From: Firmicutes bacterium OM04-13BH
Lineage (GTDB): Bacteria; Bacillota; Clostridia; Lachnospirales; Lachnospiraceae
Assembly: GCA_003481745.1 (NCBI GenBank)
Contig: QULP01000003.1
Coordinates: 310,001 to 374,000 of the forward strand
Direction: 5' to 3'
Length of the DNA: 64,000 bases
The notes under the pieces were generated by a model. That model did not search any database and was not told the DNA's origin. It worked only from the letters and a program-made list of their open reading frames with translations. The number at the start of each line of letters is the position of its first letter. Within the stretch, counting starts at the first letter, position 1. Below are positions 7,632 through 15,279 of the stretch, in pieces. The position numbers and the translations under genes are program-made.

Positions 7632-8144
7632 ATGGGAGAATCACTTACTTTATATAAACTTATTGTACTCTATATGCTGGAAAAGGTAGATTTTCCACTA
7701 ACCAACGCACAGATTTCCGGATTTATTCTTGATAAAGGATATACTACCTATTTCCATTTACAGCAGGCACTTTCAGAGTTAACCGAATCCGAGTTAATCC
7801 ACTGCGAAACTATCCGAAATTCTTCTTATTTCTCGATTACAAAATCCGGAGAACAGACACTTGAGTATTTCGGAAAAGAAATTCCTAAAGAAATCAAAGG
7901 AGAAATTGCTGAATTTTTCAAAAATAATGCAATGGAAATCAAGGAAGAACTTTCAACCTTTGCCAATTATTACAGAGGAGAAAAAGAAGGTTATCAGGTT
8001 CGATGCAGCGCAAAAGAAAAAGAAGTACCGCTTATTGAATTAACTATGACCGTTCCGACAAAAGCTGCCGCTGAAGCCGTGTGTGCTTCCTGGCAGACAA
8101 AAAATAAAGCCGTATATGAAAAACTGCTGGACATGCTCATGTAG
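7632..8144 (+). CDS. DUF4364 family winged-helix-like protein
   Basis: A 170-residue protein of the DUF4364 family, common in Clostridia. The first 80 residues (TLYKLIVLYMLEKVDFPLTN, LDKGYTTYFHLQQALSEL, YFSITKSGEQTL) have the pattern of a winged helix of the PadR/MarR type; the C-terminal half is mixed alpha-beta. The start at 7632 is set by AAAGGAGG 7 bases upstream; a longer frame from 7566 lacks a ribosome site. A regulatory role is inferred from the fold. Its last 8 bases overlap the end of rarA, which converges on it with no terminator between. Confidence 0.85.
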   Translation: MGESLTLYKLIVLYMLEKVDFPLTNAQISGFILDKGYTTYFHLQQALSELTESELIHCETIRNSSYFSITKSGEQTLEYFGKEIPKEIKGEIAEFFKNNAMEIKEELSTFANYYRGEKEGYQVRCSAKEKEVPLIELTMTVPTKAAAEAVCASWQTKNKAVYEKLLDMLM

Positions 8145-9459
8145 CATGCTCAGCAATTTTTTTTAAATGTTCCTGTATCTGTTTTTCATATCCGTTTTCA
8201 CTTGGATGATAAAATTTCGTCCCCTCTATCTCAGATGGAAGATACTGCTGTTTTACATAATGATTCGGATAATCATGTGCATACTTATATCCAATTCCAC
8301 GTCCAAAATTTGACGCTCCTTTATAATGTGCATCCTGAAGATGCGGAGGAACGGTTGTTTTTACCTGTTTTACATTTTCCATTGCATCAAAAACCGCCAT
8401 ATATGCCGCATTGCTTTTTGGCGCACACGCTACATATAAAACTGCCTGCGATAAAATAATCTGAGCTTCCGGCATACCAACCCGCTCTACTGCCTGAGCT
8501 GCCGAAACTGCAACTTGAAGTGCCTGTGGATCTGCATTTCCTACATCTTCTGAAGCACAAATCATAATTCTTCTTGCAATAAATTTAATGTCCTCACCGG
8601 CATAAAGCATCTTTGCCAGATAATAAACTGCTGCATCAGGATCAGAACCTCTCATACTTTTGATAAATGCCGAAATCGTATCGTAATGATTGTCTCCGGT
8701 TTTATCATAACGCACTACTCGTTTCTGAATACATTCAGAGGCAACTTCTAATGTAATATGTATCTTTCCATCTTCACTTTTTTCGGTTGTAAGAATGGCA
8801 AGCTCTAATGCATTTAAAGCTGCTCTTGCATCTCCGCCTGCAATATCCGAAAGGAATTCTCTTGCATCGTCATCCAATACCGCACCATAAGCACCCATTC
8901 CTTTTTCGGTATCTGATACTGCCCTTAAAAGCAGCTTATCAATATCTTTCTTTTCAAGTGACTTTAATTCAAACACAATCGAGCGTGAAATCAGCGCACT
9001 GTTTACTTCAAAATACGGATTTTCCGTAGTTGCCCCGATTAAAACCAGCGTTCCATCCTCTACAAACGGAAGCAGATAATCCTGCTGCCCTTTATTAAAC
9101 CGATGAATCTCATCTACAAATAAAATCGTCTTTTTTCCGTACATTCCAAGATAATCCTGTGCCGTTTTTACGACTTCTTCCATGTCTTTCTTTCCGGCAA
9201 CCGTCGCATTCATCTGACAAAATCTTGCACTTGTTGTATTTGCAATCACCTTTGCAAGTGTTGTCTTTCCGGTTCCCGGAGGTCCGTAAAAAATAATACT
9301 ACTCAGTTTATCTGCCTTAATCGCACGATAAAGCAGTTTTCCCTTTCCAATAATATGTTCCTGACCTACCACCTCTTCTAAAGAAACCGGTCTCATCCTT
9401 GAAGCAAGCGGAGATTCGTTTTCTAAAGTCTGTTCTTTCATATAATCAAATAAATCCAT
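8137..9459 (-). CDS. rarA: Replication-associated recombination protein A (AAA ATPase)
   Basis: A 440-residue RarA/MgsA ATPase, homologue of eukaryotic WRNIP1, that acts at stalled replication forks with SSB and clamp-loader-like architecture. Seen are Walker A GPPGTGKTT (residues 59-67), Walker B LFVDEIHRFNK, sensor 1 IGATTENPYFEV, and the C-terminal tetramerisation part ending with the family's KYAHDYPNHYVKQQYLP. The start at 9459 (MDLFDYM) is preferred because GGAG stands just before it and because family members begin this way; ATG 9471 has no ribosome site. Confidence 0.95.
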   Translation of the reverse strand: MDLFDYMKEQTLENESPLASRMRPVSLEEVVGQEHIIGKGKLLYRAIKADKLSSIIFYGPPGTGKTTLAKVIANTTSARFCQMNATVAGKKDMEEVVKTAQDYLGMYGKKTILFVDEIHRFNKGQQDYLLPFVEDGTLVLIGATTENPYFEVNSALISRSIVFELKSLEKKDIDKLLLRAVSDTEKGMGAYGAVLDDDAREFLSDIAGGDARAALNALELAILTTEKSEDGKIHITLEVASECIQKRVVRYDKTGDNHYDTISAFIKSMRGSDPDAAVYYLAKMLYAGEDIKFIARRIMICASEDVGNADPQALQVAVSAAQAVERVGMPEAQIILSQAVLYVACAPKSNAAYMAVFDAMENVKQVKTTVPPHLQDAHYKGASNFGRGIGYKYAHDYPNHYVKQQYLPSEIEGTKFYHPSENGYEKQIQEHLKKIAEHAT

Positions 9460-9507
9460 AACCTTCTCCATTTCGTAAAATACATTTTTTAAAATACGTT
9501 TTCTATA

Positions 9508-9541
9508 TAGTTCGTGAACTACTCGGCTACAAGCAACCGAG
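9508..9541 (-). other. Paired palindromes between the deacetylase and rarA
   Basis: On the minus strand a hairpin CTCGG...CCGAG (9522-9541) is followed directly by TAGTTCACGAACTA (9508-9521). There is no T-run, so it is not a good terminator. A subterminal hairpin followed by TAGTTCAC resembles the right end of IS200/IS605-type elements, but no transposase is present, so an insertion scar is only a suggestion. Confidence 0.3.
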
Positions 9542-9555
9542 CTTCTTGCTTAAAT

Positions 9556-10236
9556 TTATTCCAAAAGCAATTCATCTACCGTAACAAATTCATAGTTTTC
9601 TTTTTCAAGCGTATCAATAATCTGAAATGCCGCCTGAACGGAAGTTTCAAAAATATCATGCATTAAAATAATATCACCTTCTTTCACATCTTTCACTACC
9701 CTTTTTACGATTTTTTCTGTATTTTGCAGTTTCCAGTCAAGAGAATCAACATTCCAGAAAACAGGAAGCATGGTCACACAAAAATCCAGATTTTTCTTCC
9801 ACTCCCCAAACGGTGGACGCACAAATGAAGGGCAGACTCCGGTTGTCTCATAAATTTTATTACAGCCTTTTAATATTTCTTCTTTCGCTTTCAATTCTGA
9901 AAGTTTATTTAACTGCACATGGTTATAAGTATGACTTCCGATTAAATGTCCTTCTTCTGCCATCCGTTTTACAATCTCTTCATTTCCTTCGATATTATTT
10001 CCAATCAGAAAAAAAGTTGCCCTGACTTTTCGCTTTTTTAGACCATCTAAGAGTTCTTCTGTATAAACCGGATGGGGTCCGTCATCAAAGGTCAGTGCAA
10101 TTTTCGGATGTTCCTCATCTGAAAGTGCTCCAAATACAGATTGTTCTTTTTTATCAAAGTCTCCATCTAAACCTGCCACGGCGATTAGCATAAAAAATAA
10201 AATCGTAATACCGGCTAATCCTTTTATTCGCTTCAT
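9556..10236 (-). CDS. Polysaccharide deacetylase (NodB domain), membrane-anchored
   Basis: A 226-residue carbohydrate esterase family 4 enzyme that removes N- or O-acetyl groups from peptidoglycan or chitin-like polymers outside the cell. An N-terminal hydrophobic segment (residues about 6-24) acts as signal anchor. Motif 1 LTFDDGPHP carries the catalytic and metal Asp (51, 52), motif 2 SHTYNH gives metal histidines (102, 106), motif 3 is RPPFGEW near 140, and VDSLDW and LMHDI complete the set. All catalytic residues appear present. The ribosome site is weak. It lies just after the TRAP operon's terminator and is probably transcribed on its own. Confidence 0.9.
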   Translation of the reverse strand: MKRIKGLAGITILFFMLIAVAGLDGDFDKKEQSVFGALSDEEHPKIALTFDDGPHPVYTEELLDGLKKRKVRATFFLIGNNIEGNEEIVKRMAEEGHLIGSHTYNHVQLNKLSELKAKEEILKGCNKIYETTGVCPSFVRPPFGEWKKNLDFCVTMLPVFWNVDSLDWKLQNTEKIVKRVVKDVKEGDIILMHDIFETSVQAAFQIIDTLEKENYEFVTVDELLLE

Positions 10237-10283
10237 TCTTTTCTATCCAAATTCTCAGTTTTACTTGTTATAATAATATATTC

Positions 10284-10321
10284 AAAAAAAGCCGGATACT
10301 TCCAAAAAAGTATCCAGCTTT
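10284..10321 (-). terminator. Intrinsic terminator of the TRAP operon
   Basis: AAAGC-GGATACTT pairs with AAGTATCC-GCTTT (one mismatch) and is followed on the minus strand by seven T. It lies 240 bases after the stop of the TRAP fusion gene, with repeat B in between. Confidence 0.85.
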
Positions 10322-10353
10322 CTAAAACTTACATTTTTACAATTTTTTATTTG

Positions 10354-10410
10354 TAAAGCGGACATTCGCGATCCGTTCCGCACACTTGAAGCGGGGGAAT
10401 GCTTATCTGC
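10354..10410 (-). repeat. Structured 3'-UTR repeat, short unit B1
   Basis: A 57-base short unit with the same ends as A1 (TAAAGCGGACATTCGC and GAATGCTTATCTGC) but with the left half of its inner hairpin lost, so it looks decayed. As at copy A, it precedes the long unit by 2 bases, so the short-long tandem order is conserved. Confidence 0.8.
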
Positions 10411-10412
10411 AG

Positions 10413-10573
10413 TAAAGCGGACATTCGCAATCCGCTTCGCTACTTGCTCATGAACGCAGTCGCTTCGCGTTCTGTCAGTGGGAGCTTTCAACTCCCACTG
10501 ACAGAAGCATCCCCCCTCAACCGCCGCTTAGTGCTCTGAGCACTTGAAGCGGGGGAATGCTTATCTGCGTTCA
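10413..10573 (-). repeat. Structured 3'-UTR repeat, long unit B2
   Basis: A 161-base unit nearly identical to A2. Closing stem TGAACGCAG (10451-10459) with CTGCGTTCA (10565-10573); hairpin CGC-TTC-GCG; perfect 13-base hairpin CTGTCAGTGGGAG with CTCCCACTGACAG (10472-10504); long hairpin 10507-10560 whose tip is AGTGCT-CTG-AGCACT. The last codons and the stop of the TRAP fusion gene (10561-10573) are inside the unit, so the element begins at the gene's very end. Together with the terminator it fills 10237-10560. Confidence 0.85.
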
Positions 10574-13500
10574 AATGCATCTACAAGTTCCTGACCGTCA
10601 TCATATCCGGCTTTCTTTAATTCTTCTACAAACCATTCGTCAATGCCATCTACCGCTTTTTTGAAGGACTCTACATCAAGTTCTTCATTTTTCAGTACTT
10701 CTACACCGTTTTCATTTTGCCAGCGGGAGAGAATTTCGTCATCTCCTGCACGATTGATTTCACGTTCATACTGTACTGCTTTCTGTCCGATTTCATCGAC
10801 TACTTCCTGTTGTTCCGGTGTCAGTGCATCATAAACACCCTGATTGATTCCAAAGAACAGACAGTCATAGTTTGCATTCCACAGCGAACAATATTTCTGT
10901 ACTTCCTGCACACTTGCTGCATCAATTGCCGGAAGTGGATTTTCCTGACCTTCCACCGTATTCTGCTGAAGTGCTGTATAAGTTTCAGACCAGTTCATAT
11001 TCGTTGCATCTGCGCCCCATCTCTTATAACATTCCATCAACAGGTTGGAACCTGCTACACGGATTTTTAAATTCTTCATGTCGTCTACAGAAGTTACCGG
11101 TCTGACAGAGTTTGTCAACTGTCTGAATCCATTTTCTGCAATTCCCATACAATGAATATCATAATCTTCAAGAATAGATTTTAACTTTTCTCCGGCTTCC
11201 CCATCGAGTTTTGCATCCGCATCTTCTACGGAATCAAATAAGAATGGAAGAGATACCACATTAAATCTCGGGTCAAATGCAGAGTAAATTAAGTTTGAAT
11301 GTAAGGAAATCTGTACCGGGTCTCCATTCATAAGTGCCTGAATTCCCTCTGACTGGTTTCCGTTTGTCAACTGGTCTGCTGCATACACATTTACCTTAAT
11401 CTTGCCGCCTGTCGCCTGCTCCATCATTTCGCCAAATTTCTGTCCGGCCTGTGCCCAGGTACTGGTTTCTGTGGTAGAGCATGCAAAGTTCCAGGTCTGT
11501 TCTTTCCAGTCTAAGTCACTTCTGTCCTCTACTTCATAATTTCCTGCACTGCTTTTTGCAGTAAATGTATTAATTAAATCTTTTACTTCTGCCTCGTCAA
11601 ATCCTTCTGCAACCAGCTGTTCTTCATACCACTGCGGAATGTCCGCAACTGCTTTTTTGAAAGAATCGATGTCAAGGTCTTCGTGCTCTGTGATTTCCAC
11701 ACCGTTTTCCTTTGACCAGCGTGATTTGATTTCATCATCACCGGAACGGTTGATTTCACGTTCAAAATCAACTGCTTTTTTACCAGCTTCATCAACTACA
11801 GCCTGCTGCTCCGGTGTCAGTGCATCGTAGATATCCTGGTTGATGCAGAAGAACAGACAGTCATAGTTTGCATTCCACATAGAGCAGTATTTCTGCACTT
11901 CCTGTACACTTGCAGCATCAATTGCCGGAAGTGGATTTTCCTGACCTTCTACTGTATTCTGCTGAAGTGCTGTATAAGTTTCAGACCAGTTCATGTTGGT
12001 CGCATCTGCGCCCCATCTCTTGTAACATTCCATTAACAGGTTAGAGCCTGCTACACGGATTTTTAAGTTTTTTATGTCATCTACGGAAGTTACCGGTCTG
12101 ACAGAGTTTGTCAGCTGTCTGAATCCGTTTTCTGCCATACCCATGCAGTGAAGTCCGTACTCAGATAAAATTTCATCTAATTTCTGTCCTGCTTCGCCAT
12201 CCAGTTTCGCATCGGCATCTTCTACAGAATCAAAAATAAATGGTAAAGATACAACATTAAATCTTGCATCAAATGCAGAATAAATCAGGTTTGAATGCAT
12301 GGAAATCTGTACCGGGTCTCCGTTCATAAGTGCCTGAATGCCTTCTGACTGATTTCCGTTTGTCAGCTGGTCTGCTGCGTATATATTTACTTTTACTTTA
12401 CCGCCGGTTGCCTGTTCCATTAATTTTCCAAACTGTTCTCCAGCCTGTGCCCAGGTACTGGTTTCAGTGGTAGAGCATGCAAAGTTCCAGGTCTGTTCTT
12501 CCCAGCCAAGGTCACTGTAATCATCAATCTTATTATAGTCATCATCAGACTGGCGCTCTTCTGCCTCAGAATCATCTGCTGCAAGTTTCGATGTTCCTGT
12601 ATAAGAACTTCCTGCGAAAAGTTTTGGCAGACAAGTAGAAATCTGCGGAATATAAGTCACCATCAAAAGAACAACTACGCAGGCTGCAATCATCGGAAGC
12701 ACCGCTTTGGAAATTTCCTGAAGGGTAACTTCCAGTCCTTTTTTGATTTTGACACTGATTGCAACAAATAAATTAACACCTACCGGAGGAGTAACCTGTC
12801 CGATTGCAAGGTTGACCGTTGCAACAATACCAAAAGCGACCAAATCGTATCCAAGTGCTTTGCAAACCGGGAGCATAATCGGAATAAAAATATACATTGC
12901 AGAGTTTGCATCGATAAAGCATCCTGCAATTAAGAAGATTACGTTTACAATTAAAAGAAACGTAAACTGATTATGTGCTACACTGGAAAGCAGACCTGAC
13001 GCTGCCTGCGAAATACCAAATTTGGTACATACAAATGAAAACAAAGAAGCACATGCTACGATCAACATGATACCACCGGTTGTCTTTGCAGACTCTACAA
13101 AGATATCTACCAGATCTTTAAATTTTACTTCACGGTAGATTACCATACCAACAAACAGACCATAAACTACGGATACCGCTGCTGCTTCTGTCGGAGTAAA
13201 GATTCCTCCATAGATTCCGCCAAGAATAATAATTGGCATTAAGAATCCCCAGAATGCATCAGCAAACGCTTTTCCACGCTCTCCCCAACTTGCTTTTTTG
13301 GTTGTCGGCTGGATTCCTTTTTTACGCACTTCAATCATAATTACAACAATCAGTGCCAGACCCATTAAGACACCCGGAATAATTCCGCCTGCAAACATAT
13401 CCGCAATGGATACACCTGTAATAGAGGCATAAACTACGAATGCAATACTTGGCGGAATGACAATTGCGATAGAACTTGAAGTTGCCATCATCGCAGTTGA

Positions 13501-13905
13501 GAATGGAGCAGAAAATCCTCCTTCTTCTACCATTGCCGGAATTAAAACTGCACCAAGCGCAGCTACGGTTGCCGGACCGGAACCTGAAATTGCGCCAAAG
13601 AAGCAGGCTACGATAACACATACAATCGCAATACCACCTCTTCTGTGTCCTACACAGGTATTTACAAATTTAATCAGACGTTTTGAAATTCCGGCTTTTG
13701 CCATGATATTTCCGGATAATACGAAAAATGGAATGGCAAGCAATAAGAATTTACTGATTCCGGAATACATATTTGTTGCTACAATTGTTAAAGAAGTTCC
13801 CGAATATAAGATTGCACATACGGAAGAAAGTCCAAGGCAAATCGCAATCGGCACATTTAAGATTAAGAATACAAAAAATGATAAGAATAAAACCGCACTA
13901 ATCAC
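10561..13905 (-). CDS. TRAP transporter large permease DctM fused to two DctP substrate-binding domains
   Basis: A 1114-residue triple fusion. Residues 1 to about 430 are a complete DctM permease (membrane segments throughout; typical PIAICLGLSS, SGSGPATVAALGAVLIPAM, PPSIAFVVYA and TPPVGVNLFV; it ends with the usual TYIPQISTCLPKL). An acidic linker (430-465) leads to two DctP-type binding domains, about 466-795 and 798-1114, offset by 332 codons. Each has the hallmark NLKIRVAGS with the substrate-binding Arg, then WGADATNMNWSETYTALQQ and TVEGQENP. The two share long identical blocks, so they arose by recent tandem duplication. Neither has its own signal or lipobox. A GTG start follows AGGAGG and abuts the DctQ stop. 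Normally P and M are separate proteins. Substrate unknown (sugar acid, dicarboxylate or similar). Confidence 0.9.
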   Translation of the reverse strand: MISAVLFLSFFVFLILNVPIAICLGLSSVCAILYSGTSLTIVATNMYSGISKFLLLAIPFFVLSGNIMAKAGISKRLIKFVNTCVGHRRGGIAIVCVIVACFFGAISGSGPATVAALGAVLIPAMVEEGGFSAPFSTAMMATSSSIAIVIPPSIAFVVYASITGVSIADMFAGGIIPGVLMGLALIVVIMIEVRKKGIQPTTKKASWGERGKAFADAFWGFLMPIIILGGIYGGIFTPTEAAAVSVVYGLFVGMVIYREVKFKDLVDIFVESAKTTGGIMLIVACASLFSFVCTKFGISQAASGLLSSVAHNQFTFLLIVNVIFLIAGCFIDANSAMYIFIPIMLPVCKALGYDLVAFGIVATVNLAIGQVTPPVGVNLFVAISVKIKKGLEVTLQEISKAVLPMIAACVVVLLMVTYIPQISTCLPKLFAGSSYTGTSKLAADDSEAEERQSDDDYNKIDDYSDLGWEEQTWNFACSTTETSTWAQAGEQFGKLMEQATGGKVKVNIYAADQLTNGNQSEGIQALMNGDPVQISMHSNLIYSAFDARFNVVSLPFIFDSVEDADAKLDGEAGQKLDEILSEYGLHCMGMAENGFRQLTNSVRPVTSVDDIKNLKIRVAGSNLLMECYKRWGADATNMNWSETYTALQQNTVEGQENPLPAIDAASVQEVQKYCSMWNANYDCLFFCINQDIYDALTPEQQAVVDEAGKKAVDFEREINRSGDDEIKSRWSKENGVEITEHEDLDIDSFKKAVADIPQWYEEQLVAEGFDEAEVKDLINTFTAKSSAGNYEVEDRSDLDWKEQTWNFACSTTETSTWAQAGQKFGEMMEQATGGKIKVNVYAADQLTNGNQSEGIQALMNGDPVQISLHSNLIYSAFDPRFNVVSLPFLFDSVEDADAKLDGEAGEKLKSILEDYDIHCMGIAENGFRQLTNSVRPVTSVDDMKNLKIRVAGSNLLMECYKRWGADATNMNWSETYTALQQNTVEGQENPLPAIDAASVQEVQKYCSLWNANYDCLFFGINQGVYDALTPEQQEVVDEIGQKAVQYEREINRAGDDEILSRWQNENGVEVLKNEELDVESFKKAVDGIDEWFVEELKKAGYDDGQELVDAFERR

Positions 13906-14412
13906 TTATGCCTCCTCCTTTCTCTTTGCAAATTTAAAGTCTGTACAAAAATCGATGCAGTATTCAATAAAATGAAGAATCATGCAGCCTGCACCAATCG
14001 GTACAAAGGACCAGAAAATCCATTCCGGCCAATTTAATACGAATGTACGTTTTCCATTTGCAAGCTGTGTCAGTACCTTATCCATTCCGTAATAGAACAG
14101 TATCATTGTAAAAATTACAGATAATACAGTCACTAAAATTGCAATTGGTTTTTTTGTTTTTTTTGGCAGTCTTTCTGTTACCAGATTCAAACTGACAAGC
14201 TCTCCCTCTCGGCATGCAAGAGCTGCTGCCAGTAAGGTAATCAGAACGAAAACTGCTACCACCAGTTCTTCTGTAAAAGACCAGGAACGGTGGATGACTT
14301 TTCTTGAAAATACATTTCCAACTGTGAGAACCAGAATCAAAATCGTTGATACTACTAAAATCAATTTTTCGATACCGGCAAGCACATCCATGATTTTCTT
14401 GTAGGTTTTCAT
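13906..14412 (-). CDS. TRAP transporter small permease subunit DctQ
   Basis: A 168-residue four-helix membrane protein of the DctQ family, which pairs with DctM to form the TRAP membrane complex. Membrane helices lie at about 17-37, 50-70, 88-110 and 128-152; FSRKVIHRSWSFTEELVV matches the family's conserved N-R-x-F-x-x-S-W-x-x-E region. The start at 14412 is set by GAGGAGG just upstream; a longer frame to 14487 has no ribosome site. It is the first gene of the two-gene TRAP operon, and its stop touches the GTG of the fusion gene. No separate DctP gene is present in the window. Confidence 0.9.
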   Translation of the reverse strand: MKTYKKIMDVLAGIEKLILVVSTILILVLTVGNVFSRKVIHRSWSFTEELVVAVFVLITLLAAALACREGELVSLNLVTERLPKKTKKPIAILVTVLSVIFTMILFYYGMDKVLTQLANGKRTFVLNWPEWIFWSFVPIGAGCMILHFIEYCIDFCTDFKFAKRKEEA

Positions 14413-14495
14413 CTTTTTTTCCTCCTCTTGACTTAAAACCTGAAGAAGCATAAATCCCAAACACATTTGCACGTGCTGCGCGTACACAAAAGGCG

Positions 14496-14532
14496 AAAAA
14501 AAAGAATCCTACCTACAGGATTCACTGCCTGT
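14496..14532 (-). promoter_or_regulatory. Leader terminator (attenuator candidate) of the TRAP operon
   Basis: On the minus strand GAATCCT (plus 14517-14523) pairs with AGGATTC (14504-14510) and is followed by eight T, a good intrinsic terminator. It lies about 30 bases after the promoter at 14560-14588 and before dctQ. ACAGG (plus 14528-14532) and CCTGT (14515-14519) could form an alternative hairpin that overlaps the terminator stem, the classic layout of an attenuator. Confidence 0.55.
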
Positions 14533-14559
14533 TTCTAAATTTATACATTCTTCTCGAAT

Positions 14560-14588
14560 ATTTTACTTCTTTTTTATATTTCCGTCAA
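14560..14588 (-). promoter_or_regulatory. Promoter of the TRAP operon
   Basis: TTGACG, a 17-base spacer, then TAAAAT on the minus strand, about 150 bases before dctQ and just after the rplT terminator. Confidence 0.7.
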
Positions 14589-14596
14589 TAGTATTT

Positions 14597-14640
14597 AAAA
14601 AAAGACAGGAAATGAAATTCAAAAATTTCATCTCCTGCCT
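14597..14640 (-). terminator. Intrinsic terminator of the infC-rpmI-rplT operon
   Basis: CAGGA-ATGAAATT pairs with AATTTCAT-TCCTG (one mismatch), followed by seven T on the minus strand, right after rplT. Confidence 0.9.
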
Positions 14641-14653
14641 GATTTTTCATTAA

Positions 14654-15010
14654 TTAAGCAAGTTTAGATTTTGCAAGTTCTGCTAATGTAGCAAATCCTT
14701 CTGCATCGTTGATAGCCATATCAGCTAAAACTTTTCTGTTTAAGTCAACGTTAGCCAGTTTTAATCCATACATAAATTTGCTGTAGGACAGACCATTCAT
14801 TCTTGCTGCTGCGTTGATACGAGCGATCCATAACTGTCTGAACTGACGTTTTTTCTGTTTTCTTCCGGCATAAGCACTTGTCAGAGCTCTCATTACAGAC
14901 TGTTTTGCAACTCTGTACTGTTTAGAACGAGCACCTCTGTATCCTTTTGCCATTTTTAATACTCTATTGTGTTTTTTCTTTGCGTTTAATCCGCCTTTGA
15001 TTCTTGCCAT
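14654..15010 (-). CDS. rplT: 50S ribosomal protein L20
   Basis: A 118-residue protein with the full L20 sequence pattern: basic N-terminus [37 protein letters not shown], and the globular RNA-binding part [23 protein letters not shown]20 binds 23S rRNA and is needed early in 50S assembly. In Firmicutes it also represses its own operon by binding the infC leader; a fitting leader lies at 15887-16036. It is the last gene of infC-rpmI-rplT, with AGGAGG before the ATG. Confidence 0.98.
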   Translation of the reverse strand: MARIKGGLNAKKKHNRVLKMAKGYRGARSKQYRVAKQSVMRALTSAYAGRKQKKRQFRQLWIARINAAARMNGLSYSKFMYGLKLANVDLNRKVLADMAINDAEGFATLAELAKSKLA

Positions 15011-15046
15011 TTCTTAATTTCCTCCTGTTTTAAAACGAATATCGAA

Positions 15047-15244
15047 TTAGATGTACGGTAAAATCTTCTTCATGTTCTTTACATTAGTAGCATCTGTAAT
15101 AGCTGCTTTTCTCAGGTTTCTCTTTCTCTTCTGAGATTTCTTTGTTAAGATATGGCTCTTATAAGCTTTATTTCTTTTTAATAATCCTGTACCTGTTTTT
15201 TTGAAGCGCTTTGCAGCTGCTTTTGTTGTTTTCATTTTTGGCAT
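15047..15244 (-). CDS. rpmI: 50S ribosomal protein L35
   Basis: A 65-residue basic protein with the L35 hallmarks: [19 protein letters not shown] at the N-terminus, then the [20 protein letters not shown] stretch. Length fits the family (64-66). It sits between infC and rplT, the standard bacterial order, with GGAGGAT before its ATG. It binds 23S rRNA in the large subunit. Confidence 0.98.
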   Translation of the reverse strand: MPKMKTTKAAAKRFKKTGTGLLKRNKAYKSHILTKKSQKRKRNLRKAAITDATNVKNMKKILPYI

Positions 15245-15279
15245 GATTGTATCCTCCTTAAAACTCTTTTAATGAACGT

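Noticed and set aside
13331..13621. A 96-codon minus-strand frame inside the TRAP permease
   Set aside because: It is in another frame of a conserved membrane protein and rich in Cys and Arg; no start site.
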